Assembly: GCA_037102815.1 (NCBI GenBank)
Contig: BTPP01000002.1
Coordinates: 558,001-622,000 of the forward strand
Source of the DNA: Neurospora intermedia
Taxonomy: Eukaryota > Ascomycota > Sordariomycetes > Sordariales > Sordariaceae
Direction of reading: 5' to 3'
DNA: 64,000 nucleotides
Part shown: positions 36,924 to 48,700 of the stretch, piece by piece
Position numbering within the stretch: the stretch's first letter is position 1
How the letters are laid out: every line of letters begins with the position of its first letter
Translations under genes and position numbers: made by a program
Notes under the pieces: model-generated
Databases searched by the model: none
Told to the model about the DNA's origin: nothing
The model's input: the letters and a program-made list of their open reading frames with translations, nothing else

Positions 36924-37181
36924 CTATATCCCATCGGTGTTGTGTATCACTTCATGGCTGTAGAGATCACCGGTTGTTTTGAATGTCTGACCGCAATTCG
37001 GCTCTGTACACTCATAAGGCTTTTCGGTGCTGTGTTGATTATATGGGTTTGTCGGATTTGTGTTCGGTGGATTTGTGTTCGGTAAGTTGGCAGGTTGTTT
37101 TGAATGTCTGACCGCAATTCGGCTCTGTACACTCAAAAGGCTTGTCGCGCTCAAAGTCAGGCCCGGCCGAGTTGGCCGCTA
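36924..37181 (-). pseudogene. Duplicated C2H2 zinc-finger exon, frame disrupted
   Basis: Minus strand. A splice-like acceptor (CTTACAG) at 37182-37188 precedes a frame reading AANSAGPDFERDKPFEC. Two near-identical C2H2 fingers follow, each starting with ECTEPNCGQTFKTT. The first is followed by a TEHKSTEHKS duplication. The second ends with LYSHEVIHN, giving C-x4-C-x12-H-x3-H. The two copies are 121 bp apart, so they lie in different frames, and no GT-AG pair between them would restore phase. This looks like a tandem finger duplication that has since decayed, a piece of a host transcription factor gene. The 5' part of the gene is not recognisable upstream. Confidence 0.55.
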
Positions 37182-37457
37182 CTGTAAGTTTATATGTTAT
37201 CCCAGTTGGTTTTTATTTTTGCCTTTCTCTTCTCGTCTCCTTACAATCTACCTCATCCTCTCGGTCCTCTCTATTCTTTACTAACTAGAAACAGGCGGTG
37301 GCCACGACAACATGTCCCCTTCCGGGTCCAAGAACTCGGCGAGGCACTAGCTCGCCACTAATAGCAATAACAACAATAGCAACAGCAGCAGCAGCAGCAG
37401 TCCCGGCCGGAGACTTGGCAGCCTCAATCAGGGATAGGAGATGTAGCCCCCGTTAAT

Positions 37458-37774
37458 AATACGCCCATCTCAGTGGACCGTCTTGCGGTTGACTTTGGCA
37501 ATTTGACCTTTTCCTCCCGCGGGAGTCTCGAATTGGCACCTGCTCCTGCTTCCGCCGCCCCTGCCAATGCCGCCGCCCCTGCTGACGCCGCCGCCGCCCG
37601 GGAGCGCCCGGAGCCCTAGTGGCGCCCTTGGGTGCTCAAGAGCCTGGAGAATTTGGATCGCTCGCTCGAGTCAGCTTGTCCAAGTCACCCATCAGTGTAT
37701 TGAGGAGCTCAGCTTCGAGGGAGAGAGAGACCCTGAGAAGCACAAAGGGCAGACACTGGAATCCCAACTATCAT
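37458..37774 (+). pseudogene. Decayed Ala/Pro-rich coding piece
   Basis: A frame reading NTPISVDRLAVDFGNLTFSS and then an Ala/Pro repeat ends at TAG 37617-37619. Coding character seems to resume downstream in the same frame (WRPWVLKSLENLDRSLES) and then one frame over (EELSFEGERDPEKHKGQTLE, ending at 37774). The composition is like a host protein tail rather than a transposon. I recognise no family. Confidence 0.35.
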
Positions 37775-38309
37775 AGTCGTTCCACTCAGACAACAACTGA
37801 GAACACCATCTCGACGTATCGCCTTCAGTTTCCCAACAGTCTCAGTGGCGGCTTGCATCGTTCTCCTTGCTTGATGCTACGAGTCGGTCGTGCTCTGCAA
37901 ACCTCAAGGAATGGAAGCAACTGTCCACAGAACTTCCCGCCCAAACTGAGATCGGGGGTTTCTGCTGCCAACTTGATCACGTAGGCGTTCACCTGCCCTT
38001 ATCGTGCCTTTGGCCGCTGTCTGTCCCAGGGCCCATCTTCGAATGATGACCGTCTAGCGAAAGGGGTCCGTCACCCTCATCGCCTGTTTGGCAATCGTTC
38101 AACGCAAGAGGCACCAGGTAGCTTTCACCTCACCACCCGCTAATTCAGCCCCAGTTGGCGAATGGCGACTCCGCATCCGCCACTTCCAGGTACTAAACCA
38201 AACCAAGCCGCCGTTCGTTGATTGATCCCAATCAGTCACAGGTTACTAGGTAGAACGCGGCCGGTCTGAACCTACATGCCGCATGCCATATCGGAACCGG
38301 TTTCAGTTA

Positions 38310-38728
38310 CGTCTGGAACCAGAACACCATCCTACAGTACATGGGGCGACTGTACCGAATTGGCCAGAGGGACGTGCCGCCATCCGAACCACCCAAGCAC
38401 CAGAACCATTGTTGGAGCCCTGGATCAAAGACGAGGCATCAACACCCTCTGCCATTGCCTTTGCATCTTTGCTTGGGAGCCGCCTGAGTTATCCGTGCGG
38501 AGAGTCGCCTGGTTCTCGTTGTATGGCTTCAATGACGTCCCCCAGCCGATCGATGTCATGGCAATCTTTCAGCAACAACGAGTTCAGTCCTGTTGCGTCC
38601 ATGTCGGATTCGTCGTTGTTGTTGTTGAGGGCCGTGAAGGTGGTTGGTCCATGTACTGGAATGTTCGGGAAGGCTTGGGCAATTCCCCAGAATTGACGAT
38701 GAGGAGCTTCACTCGTTGTTCCAAGCAA
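38310..38728 (-). pseudogene. Decayed Asn-rich coding piece
   Basis: Minus strand. The frame from ATG 38728 reads naturally for 79 residues (FPNIPVHGPTTFTALNNNND...DCHDIDRLGDVIEAIQ) and stops at a TAA (38489-38491). The same frame stays open and coding-like for about 60 more codons. A C-to-T change of the CpA type would explain the stop, which fits mild RIP or plain decay. No family is recognised. Confidence 0.35.
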
Positions 38729-38981
38729 TATAAGCGCCGTGTGGGTTCTCTGCGCCTAGTCATCTCCTGGACGCTTTGTAAAGCATACCTACCTCGCTAG
38801 GCTTCTCCGGGACTGTATGTCCTTCGTTTACCATCATGCGTGATCATCAACATCAACATCAGGGGAAACATGGCCTCCGAGCTAAGCATACCAGGTAATT
38901 TGAACACGAAGCCCTCACCCGTTTCGAACAGGCAATCACAAGCAACTTGGAGAGCCGTCACCTCCTTCTCTCCCTCGTACC

Positions 38982-39497
38982 CTATCCAGGTGTTCTGGCA
39001 TCATCGCTGTCTTCAAATCCAGACCATGGTCGAGGTCTCCAGGCGTGATGAGCTCTGGATATACGAATCAAGGCGGTACCTCCAACGCTGGCAACTATCC
39101 TTCCTCTCTGGGCCGTGATAGTCTGTAATTCACTAATGAAGTGGCGCACGTCTCTGCCGCGTCGACCGGCTGGTATGTCCACGTCTGGGAGTGACGGTTT
39201 TGATAAATGGTTTGGATGATATGGTCAACCAAAGACGAGATGAAAAAGGGAGGATACCTTGCAGCGATAAGCTGGTGGTGCTAAATTGCTCATTTCGTCT
39301 GATTCACGTGTGTTGGATCGGTTGGGGCGTTGGTCAATTATCGTCTTGCGCATGATGGGTCCAGGGAAGTCGGTCTTGTCTGCCAGATGTTTTCGCAACG
39401 GAGTGTGAAGGGCGGGGGTCGGTGGAATTGGTGCCCTAAAGAGGGTTCTGGTGCCTTGGAGAGAGATGGTCTGAGAAGCCTCTGGAACGGCGTCCAT
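38982..39497 (-). pseudogene. Decayed coding pieces on the minus strand
   Basis: A frame at 39497-39225 reads RTLFRAPIPPTPALHTPLRK and PNRSNTRESDEMSNLAPPAY, with a possible donor (GGTATC) near its end. A second frame at 39182-38982 follows. Both have ordinary amino-acid composition, but neither forms a complete gene. They may belong to the same lost minus-strand gene as the neighbouring pieces. Confidence 0.28.
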
Positions 39498-39942
39498 CCC
39501 GGTTCAAGGACTACGATCGCAAGAACTCTCCACGCTGACGACACTCGTATTGATCACCAGAGAAGTCCAGCGGCAGAGATGTGGTCCAAAGCTACCTTAA
39601 CGACATCCCTTCCGTCAAAAGAGGCGACTAGCCTAGGGCCTTGTTCACGTCGGTACAGGTACCTTATCATGTCCGTCGCTGTCGTCGTCCAAGGGATTTG
39701 CAAGTTTTACACTCATGAGGTTGGTTTGGTTAACCCCTCTGGTTGCCGTTGTTCCAGGGGTGCTTTGGCCTAAAGGTCCGTCGTGATTGAGTTGACAGGG
39801 CTGACTTGGGCGGCCATTGAAGCGAACGTGTTGCGGCGTGGAGCGAATGAGGTGTGAACAAGAAGAGTAGCAAAGTTACTAACAATGTTGAAGAGAAAGG
39901 AATTTAGATGAGAAATTGTTCCAGGGGCCCGGGAGAGGGATC

Positions 39943-40332
39943 TTAAGGGGCTAGCTTTCTGGGTGGCCGGCCCAACGGATCGTAGCCCTTCCATGATGGC
40001 AGGTGCGGGGGCATTTGGCCATTGAATGCACATGCGGAACAGTCGGCCAATGTGTTGGAGGATGGTGGAAATATTCCAAAGGGCACGAAGGAAAACCCAT
40101 CGCAAAACTTGACTGCTGGTGGGCGTTCGAGCTGACTGCGCTGACGCTGGGATTTAACACCAGGATGTCGATGTCCGTATGTGGCGGTTGGTGATGTGGT
40201 TGCTGGGACCGGATGCGTCCAGGGTGAGTTGGCTACAATGAGCACTCGTTTTTTGGCCAACTTCCATTCGAGCAACCGGGATATGATCCAGGTGAAGACA
40301 GGAGGCTCGACATGGAATATTGCCGTAGCCAC
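39943..40332 (-). pseudogene. Decayed coding piece, minus strand
   Basis: Two overlapping minus-strand frames (130 and 69 residues) share this stretch. The shorter (NPSVSAVSSNAHQQSSFAMG) reads more like protein over part of its length, the longer one elsewhere, as expected after a frame change. No motif is recognised. Confidence 0.25.
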
Positions 40333-40346
40333 TATGGCCTATCGAC

Positions 40347-40649
40347 GTGGCAGACCAGCTTCCCAAGTGGCAGCCAGAGCAGTTAGAGGTTCATCAAACA
40401 CCATGGAATCAATACCTCAAGCCAAGAACAAGGTCCCTTGTTCAAAACGACCATGGCAGACCCCAAGCCTCATCACCAAATTCACCAAAGACATCGCCCA
40501 TAGAGGTACACCAAAGGGTCACCAGGCCAAACGTGCAAGCCATGTACAATGACACGGCCCTGGGCAGCACTGTAAGTACCAGAATCGCAAATAAGGAGCG
40601 CCCCACATCCTCCTATACGACTGCTCGTTCAAACACACCCGCCCCATGA
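40347..40649 (+). pseudogene. Possible decayed coding piece, plus strand
   Basis: A 100-residue frame (PWNQYLKPRTRSLVQNDHGR, KERPTSSYTTARSNTPAP) with moderate coding character ends 227 bp before the left inverted repeat of the AT-rich block. A GTAAGT donor-like site occurs near 40572. No family is recognised. Confidence 0.25.
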
Positions 40650-40875
40650 CACCCGTCCTCTACGCCAATCTAGTCTTGAAGTGCACGAGCAGGTAGGTGC
40701 ATGAAGCGGCTTCAATCATACCGCTTCACCACCACATTACAGCCAGGAAAGAAACTCCAGCTCTAGCGATGCGGCTTTGTTCCTGCAACCAGAATTGAAG
40801 GGCAAGCCACGTGCTCCAGTCGCATTCAGGGAGCACATATAATGACCGACCCGAGCGGGTTTAAGCAAAATGACC

Positions 40876-40908
40876 TACCGTAGAAACTCGGTAAACTGGC
40901 AAAACGCC
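40876..40908 (+). repeat. Left arm of the 33-bp inverted repeat around the AT-rich block
   Basis: Starts TACCGTAGAAACTCGG and ends GCAAAACGCC. It is the exact reverse complement, 33 of 33 bases, of 53344-53376. The outer two bases are TA in both copies, as a TA target site duplication would give. The similarity stops sharply at both ends. Confidence 0.9.
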
Positions 40909-41678
40909 TTCCCTCTTTCAGCGCCCGATAGTAAGCATAGGAAGCAGCATATAGAATGTGCTCTGTACGCCCAGTTTTGAACGCAATTCAATGTACATAG
41001 TGTCGCTAGCCGTCTAGGGTAGTAGTTTCTCGGTTCTAGCTATCTCTCTATTTATTTTCTACCCCGTACTACCCTCGTTATCGTTGTCGTTTTGCCGTTA
41101 TTACTAGAATAAATAGAGGTAAAAGTCCCTAATCTAGCGCTCTAACGCTATCCTCCAATTAAGAGTAGGTTTAGAATTGCTGTAGTCCCGCGGTTAAACT
41201 TTATAATCGTTATAAAATTAAATAAGAAAATACGGTTAAACGAATATAATATTTCTATTAATGTTAATAAAAGTTATAAGTTAGTAAAAATACTTTGTAT
41301 AATAAAAGTCGTTAGAATCGTTAATGGGATTCGTAAGTAAGTTATTGCTTACTTTATATAATAGTATATTAATTATTATAGTTATTATTCGAATTATATT
41401 CGAAATAGTAATAGCCGACGCTGTAACGGTATTTGTAATATATCGTACGAATAAATGTACGACTTCTTTAAAATTTCTATTTGAATAATAGTGAATTAAT
41501 AGGCGAATTGCAATACTATATTATTAAAATTAGTAAGAGAGGGTAAAATAATATAATTAGAAATAGAAGGACAATTATATAACGTATTTTGGATTGCCCG
41601 CTAAAATAATAATTTAGTAATAATAGTATAATTTCGCCGCTAATCTAAAGTTCTCTTTACTATAATTTACTCTAATAT

Positions 41679-42019
41679 TATTAGGAACGTAGGCGAAAGG
41701 TAGGCTGAGGTGACTACGGTCGTGGCTATACGTAGGGGATGGTAAGTTAGGGGTCAATCCAAAGATATATTGATAGCTACCGACTATAATAAACTATACT
41801 TTATTAAACCTCTTTTATATTTTGTATAAACTCTATCCATCCGCTAAAGAGTATTATAGAATCCTATATTCGTTTAGTACCCTAACGTAGTACCGGATTA
41901 TCCTTCCCGCGAGCCCAACCTAATATAGGCGCTACCATTATTAATTTACCGCTTTAGCCGATAGGGTAGAGTAATAGCCGTTAGAGTATTTTTATATATA
42001 GGTTCTTAGCCTCTTAATA
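41679..42019 (-). repeat. Left LTR of the fossil retrotransposon
   Basis: 341 bp, beginning TATTAGG, in direct repeat with 50914-51254 without length differences. It is the 3' LTR in element orientation and is the more AT-shifted of the pair. Confidence 0.92.
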
Positions 42020-42251
42020 CAACCCCCCTCCTTATAGGTTCTATCCTTAAAACTTTTATAATTTATAGTAAATTCCGTTAAATAGCAGAGGGTATTAGTA
42101 TTATACTATTATAGTATTATTAGACTATGTTATTGGGCTATATTATTAGCGAGGGTATAATATCGTCCTCACTTACTAGTTCGGCGAACCGTTGCTTGTA
42201 ATAGCCGCCGATACTGTATTCCGGCCCTTATAGCCGCTCCTCCGTCTACGA

Positions 42252-42745
42252 GCCGCCTATTAGAATATTAGTATAGTAATATCTATTCTTAAAAGTTCTA
42301 ACTATAGATATAAACCTACCCGCTAGAAAATTGGTATTATAATATCTATTCTTATAAATTCTATATACGGGCCCGAAGCTATTTATTAAAATATTAATAT
42401 TATAATATCTATTCTTATATACCTCCAACGCGGATATAAAACCGCCTACTAGAATATCGGTATTATAATATTTATTTTTATAGGTTTCCTAATACGGATA
42501 CGAAGCCGCCTACTAGAATATCGGTATTATAATATCTATTTTTATAAGTTCCTAAACGCGGATACGAAGCCGTCCGCTAGAATATTAATATTAATATCTA
42601 CTCTCGTAAATTCTAAATATAGCGAGCCGCCCGCTAGAATATCGGTATTATAGTATCTATTCTTATAAACTCTAAATATAGCAAACCGCCCGCTAGAATA
42701 TTAGTATTATAATGTCTATTTCTATAGGCTCCTAATATAAATACG
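42252..42745. repeat. Minisatellite of 57-64 bp units inside the retrotransposon
   Basis: About eight units, each centred on CTAGAATATYGGTATTATAA, start near 42261, 42324, 42386, 42450, 42514, 42578, 42635 and 42694. The last units are 57-59 bp, the earlier ones 62-64. The array lies between the end of pol and the left LTR. Confidence 0.8.
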
Positions 42746-45700
42746 AAACTAATATCCGATTTAAGAATTGACCGGCTTCCCGCCTATTATTTAGTAGGCG
42801 TATAAGGTAGTAAGTATTGTTTTGTCTAACGATAGGTACTACGCTAAATTTTAGAATATTAATAAATATTTTAAAATATTAACGTGCGGCCGGATTCCCG
42901 ACCGTTATTAAGATTAGTATTTAATAAGCGTACGAAGTAATAAGTATTATTTTACCTAATAACGGGTACTATACTAAATTTAAGAGTATTAATAAATATT
43001 TTAGGATATTACTATAATTATACCCTTTTATTCTTCTTACAAAATACTCTCCCTTATTAGCATCCGCTATACGGTCTAATACTTTCGTAGGATACCCTCT
43101 ATTATTTATACCTACTATAGGATACCTATATAATTATATCCTAAAACGTTTTTTATTAGACCCTCTATATATTTTAAGAATATTATTACTAATAACCCCC
43201 GGAATTCCACTTATATAATACTCTTTATAATTTATACCTACTATAGTCTATTATAATATTTAAATATAATCCCCCTCCCTATAGGTTCTATCCCCGGGAC
43301 TTTCGTTTCCTTCTTTCGCTTCCTTTAATTTTAAATACTATTCCTATTTTAAACCCCCTCGCTAATATTATACCTTCCTAAATACCTTCTTATTACCTTC
43401 ATTTTACTCTTTATATTATTCCTTTCGTTCTAATAGTATAATTCCTAATTATAACCCCCACTCTCCCTACTATAATCCGAACTATATACCTTCCCTTTTT
43501 CGCCCTTCTCTCCTACCTCTTTATAATTACCCTACTATTTATTTATCCTATTCTTCCTCTTTTAATTACTACCCTCGTTTTATTTTCTTATTTATTCCTT
43601 CTTACTATTCCTACGCTTACCTACTACTTCTTCTACCCTATATTATTTTATATTCGTTTACTTAGAATTATATTCGTTTACTTTAATTTATATTCGTATA
43701 AGGATTTCCTCCTTCGTTTATATAATATCCTTTCCGCCTACCCTCTTCGCTTTTCTTCTTCTTCTTCCTCCTATCTTTATTTTTATTATTATATCCGCCC
43801 CCCCCTTATTTATACCTGCCCCCCCTATATTTACATCCGCCCTCCCTATAAATATACGCCTTACTATTATATATTTATATATTAACCCCCGCTTCCCTAA
43901 TACGTTTAATTAGTATATTTATTTCCCTTTTCTATTTTCCCCTTTCTATTCCGTCTTCCCCTTCCTTTTACTTTATACCTAATATTAATTTTCGCTCGAT
44001 TATTCTCTTTCCTATTCTCTAGCAATATCCGTCCCTTCGTTTATTTAGGATATAATATTATTTTAACTTAAATATTTATAAACGCTCTAACTTTGAACCT
44101 ATATAAAGTTTTTGAATGGATTGGCCTGAATACCTACTAGATTAAAGGTACGTTTTCTTTTTTTCTTTTTTTTTTTCTTTTTTCTTTTTTTTTTTTTATT
44201 AATATCTTTTCCTTCCAAAGTTCAATAAAACATCGTAGTATTCGCTATCGCTACGCTACTATATATTCGAAGTCCCTTACGGTATTTATAATTTATAGAA
44301 CGTTATATAGGATATAGTAATTAAAATTATACGCCTTACTAATACCGATAGCCCCCTACCTACCCTCCTTTTATAATAATTATATTATTCTATAATAGTA
44401 TTTTAAATAATTATATAGGTGCGTTTAATTAATAATAATCTCCCTATAATATTACTTAGAATGCTTTGTATTCCTAACTTTAATTGTAAGGGCTATTCGA
44501 AACTAAACTATTATAATATTAATAATACTAATATTAATACTAATCTAGTAGCCCCTACTAATTCTTTTATATATATTTCTATACTAAATATTCCTACTTA
44601 TATCCCCCCCTCCTCCGGTTGCAACTATAGCCTTTAATATTAATTAATAAATAGAAAATTAGTATTACTAAATAAAAAATTAAATAAATTATTAGAATTT
44701 ATATAGGAGGACTATAAATAAATAGTATAAAATAGTATCTACAAACGTTATTAATAAACGTAGTAGTGTACGGGAATATTTCTCTTAAAATTATAAATTC
44801 TAATTCTATATCGATAATAATAAATATTACTAGGGACTTTTTATTTAGAATAATAATAAATAATACAAATTATACTCTTCCTAATACTTTATTAATTTTC
44901 TACGAAGAATCTAAATTACCTCTCCTCCCTATTTCTTATTCTATTTAGTATTTCTATTCTATATTTTATATTTATATTTTACATTTATATTTTATATCTT
45001 TATATTATTTCCTACGTCTACGTTTTACGTTTCTACCTTATATTTCTATTTTATATTTCTACTTTAGTATTTTTACTTTATATTTCCTCTTTATATTTTT
45101 ACTTTATATTTCTATTTTATATTTCTACTTTATATTTTACATTTATATTTTACATTTGCATTTTATATTTGCATCTTATATTTATATTTCTTATCTATAT
45201 TTTATATTTACGTTTTACATTTTATATTTATATTTCATATTTATATTTTACGTCTTATATTTATATTTTATATTTCTACTTTATATTCTTTAATAATTAC
45301 TATTCTCCTACCTCTACTTAATTAATTCTTATCGACCTAATAGTCGGCCCGCCGCCAATATACTACTACTATATTTCCCTAACTTTATATTCCTTAAAAA
45401 AGTCCGGGTAATTTATATCCTCTTACAATACCTACGAATTTTTATTATTTAAATACCCCTTCTATTTAATTTAGAATTAATATTGATAGCTAGATCTATA
45501 ATATTTTATAATCGCTTTAACTTTATACTAAATATTATTCTCCTCAATATTTATAACTTCCCTCCGTAGTATTACTATAGCGGGATTCCTATAGTATAAT
45601 TTTAATAAAATAATAGAAAATATTAGGTAAATTTAGTAATATATAGGGAGTATAAATTAGTACGCTATTTTCTTCTCTTTAATAACTTTAGTAATTTAGA

Positions 45701-48700
45701 AGGGTTTTAAAAATTTGTCCGCTAATTTAATACTTAAGTAATATTATTTAATATACTTCGTATTAAATAGAATTTAACTCCCAACGTCGAATTCCTTTAA
45801 TTTCCGAACTTTATTATACTATTTTATATACTTCTAATTAATAATTTTTAAAGCTACTATAATTTCTAACTACTTTCGAAATAATTTATCGATCCAATCG
45901 GTAATTATTATAAGAAGGACCGTCTTTCGCCTCCGCTCCGGATCTGTAAATCTTTAAGGATAATACCCGAAGAGTAGTTCCGAAAGGGATTTTCTAATAA
46001 TAGTATAAAAATAATTATTATATATCTACTATATAAATATAATTTTTTCGGCCTAATCGACCTACTTTATATTATAAAAAATCCGAAGGTATAATTCCAA
46101 ATTCTAATTCTACCTCTCTATTTATCCGTTCATTTAAAGGTATTAAACTATATTAAAGTATTTATAAATATTTAAAAATTTATAGTAAATTTTTTAAAAT
46201 TAGTTTATAAAAAAGCTACCTCTATCTAATATAATAGAATCCGGGAAACTAAATTATTAAAAAACGTTTTACTAAAAGAAAAACGCAAATTGTTAAATAT
46301 TAATCGTTTTTTACGTAGGGATATATAAAACGTATTTAATAAAATAATTAATAATAATAAGAATTATATTATAAGTCCAATTAAATATAAAATCGAATAA
46401 TTTTAATAATCTAATAATAAAATCGTATAAAATATTTTACTAAAGGATAGTAGGGATAGGTAGCGACTTTAATAGCTTATATAATTAAAAATTACAGTGC
46501 TTAACCTTCTAGTATATTGGGTATTTATAGATATATACTTCGATATCGGTCGTTATAGTAAATTAATAATAGAATTAATTAATATATTTTAATATCTTCC
46601 TCTAACCCGGGTATCCGGCTATTACTATATTATAGTAAGTATAGAATAATTTAACCTATATACATTCTAATATATAAACTTAATATCGATACTATAGAGT
46701 TCTATTTTCCTTTATCTTTTAATTCTTTACCTATCTCTTCTCTTCACTATTCTTCTATACTTCTTCGATAATAAATAAATTATTTTTCTATACTTTTAAT
46801 AATTATTATTCTAATAATAGTAATTACTCTTCGTCCTTTTATACTTTTACTATTACTATATACCCGCCTATATTCTTTACTATAATACTTTCGTCCTCCT
46901 TCTTTAATTTAATAGTGGTTTTATTTATAATTTTAATTCTCTTATTTACTACTCCGTCCTCTTTATTATTCCCTTCGACCTCCTTTTACTTCCTTCCCTT
47001 TCTATTTAATTCGCTTTCCTCCTTTAATTTCCGCTTTTCTTCCCGCAATTTAATTCCTTCGTCCTCTAATACTTAACTTTCCTCTATTTTATTTATATCC
47101 TATTATTATTCCCTTTCTTCTACTACCATTTTCTAAACTTCCTTTCTAATTAAAATTATTTATCTTACTAATATTTTTAATATTTAACCTTCCTTTATCG
47201 TCCGACCTTTCTCTTTATTCCCTTTAATAATTTTTATTAATAAATAATCGCCCCCTATTTCCGGTTCTTCCCTTTGTAATTATAATTTCCTTAATAATTT
47301 ATCCGCCGGATTTAACTTTCCTAGATAATATTTAATTCTAAAATTATACGCTACTAATTCTAACGTTTACCAATTCTACTTTGCGCTAGCCCGCTCCTTA
47401 TTTTAAAAATATTATAAATTTAAATAATTTATAATTATTAAAAATAATTTATCTATATATAATAAATATTACTTTTATATTTTTAACGCTCTTATAACTA
47501 TTAATAATTCTCTATCCCCAACCCTATACTTTATTTCTTCCGGCGATTTCTTTTTTAAAAAAAAAACTATTAGGTACTATTAATTTCTATAAAGTTATAT
47601 AAGGACCGCCCTAATTATAAAGTTTAATACGTTTATCTCTATTCGGATTTATAATATTGGGTCGAAATAATATAATATAGGAATTTCCTAAAATAGTTTT
47701 TTAAATTCCGCGAATACTTCTTCCGCTTCCTTTATAAATTTAAACGGCCTCCGTTTATTACCCTTTAATAACTCCATTAAAAGCGTAGTTACTTTAGAGT
47801 ATAATATTATAAAACGTTAGTAGAATCCTATAAATTTTAGGAAGATTTAAATATTATAAATATTCGCCGGAGCCTTTTATTTTATAATAATTATAACCTT
47901 CTCTAAATCTATTAATATACCCTCCGGGGAAATAATATATCCTAGGAATAATACCCACTTTATATAAAATTCGTACTTATTTAAATTTATATAAAGATTC
48001 TAATTTTATAACCGTTAAAGGACTTTTTTAATATAGTTAATATAGTCTTCTTTATTCTTACTATAAATTAGAATATTATTAAAATAAATAATATATATTA
48101 TATTTATTAGCTTTACTAATATATTATTAATATATATTTAAAATATTGCTAGCGCGTTCGCTAATCCTATCAATATAATTAAAAATTTGTAGTGCTTATA
48201 TTTTGTATAAAATGCTATCTTCTCTTCGTTTCCCTCTCGAATCCGAATTTTATAGTATATGTTTTTTAAATCCAATTTAATCAAGACCTTAACCGATAAT
48301 AACTAATCTAAAATCTTTTAAATAAGGGGTAATGCTATCCGATTCTTCTTTATAACTTTATTTAACGTTTTAAAATTAATATAGAATTTTAATTTTCTAC
48401 CCTTCTTTAAAATAAAAATAATAAGGGCGCTTATTAGGTTAATAAAGGGACGAATTTATCCTTTTTAAAATATTTTTACTAATTATTTACGTAGTACTTT
48501 TAATTCTTTAATATTTAATATATAAATCGGCCTTTAAGGTACTAATTCGCCTTTAATTAAATTAATATAATACTTTAACCGATTATATTAGAGTAAGGGT
48601 ATAACCGAAGTTTCGAATATTAATCGGAATTCTTTATATTCTAGTGGAATAATTAGTTTAAGGATAATAAATTCGCTTTCTATTTCCTTTAGTAATTCTA

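Noticed and set aside
38276-38800. Plus-strand frame of 174 residues
   Set aside because: It is the complement of the more protein-like Asn-rich minus-strand piece and has no motif.
42252-42745. CRISPR-like array (repeats of about 60 bp)
   Set aside because: The units are contiguous and vary in length without unique spacers, the genome is fungal, and the array sits inside a retrotransposon.
44419-44948. Short frames rich in Asn, Ile and Tyr inside the AT-rich block
   Set aside because: They arise from the AT-rich composition after RIP and do not correspond to element proteins.
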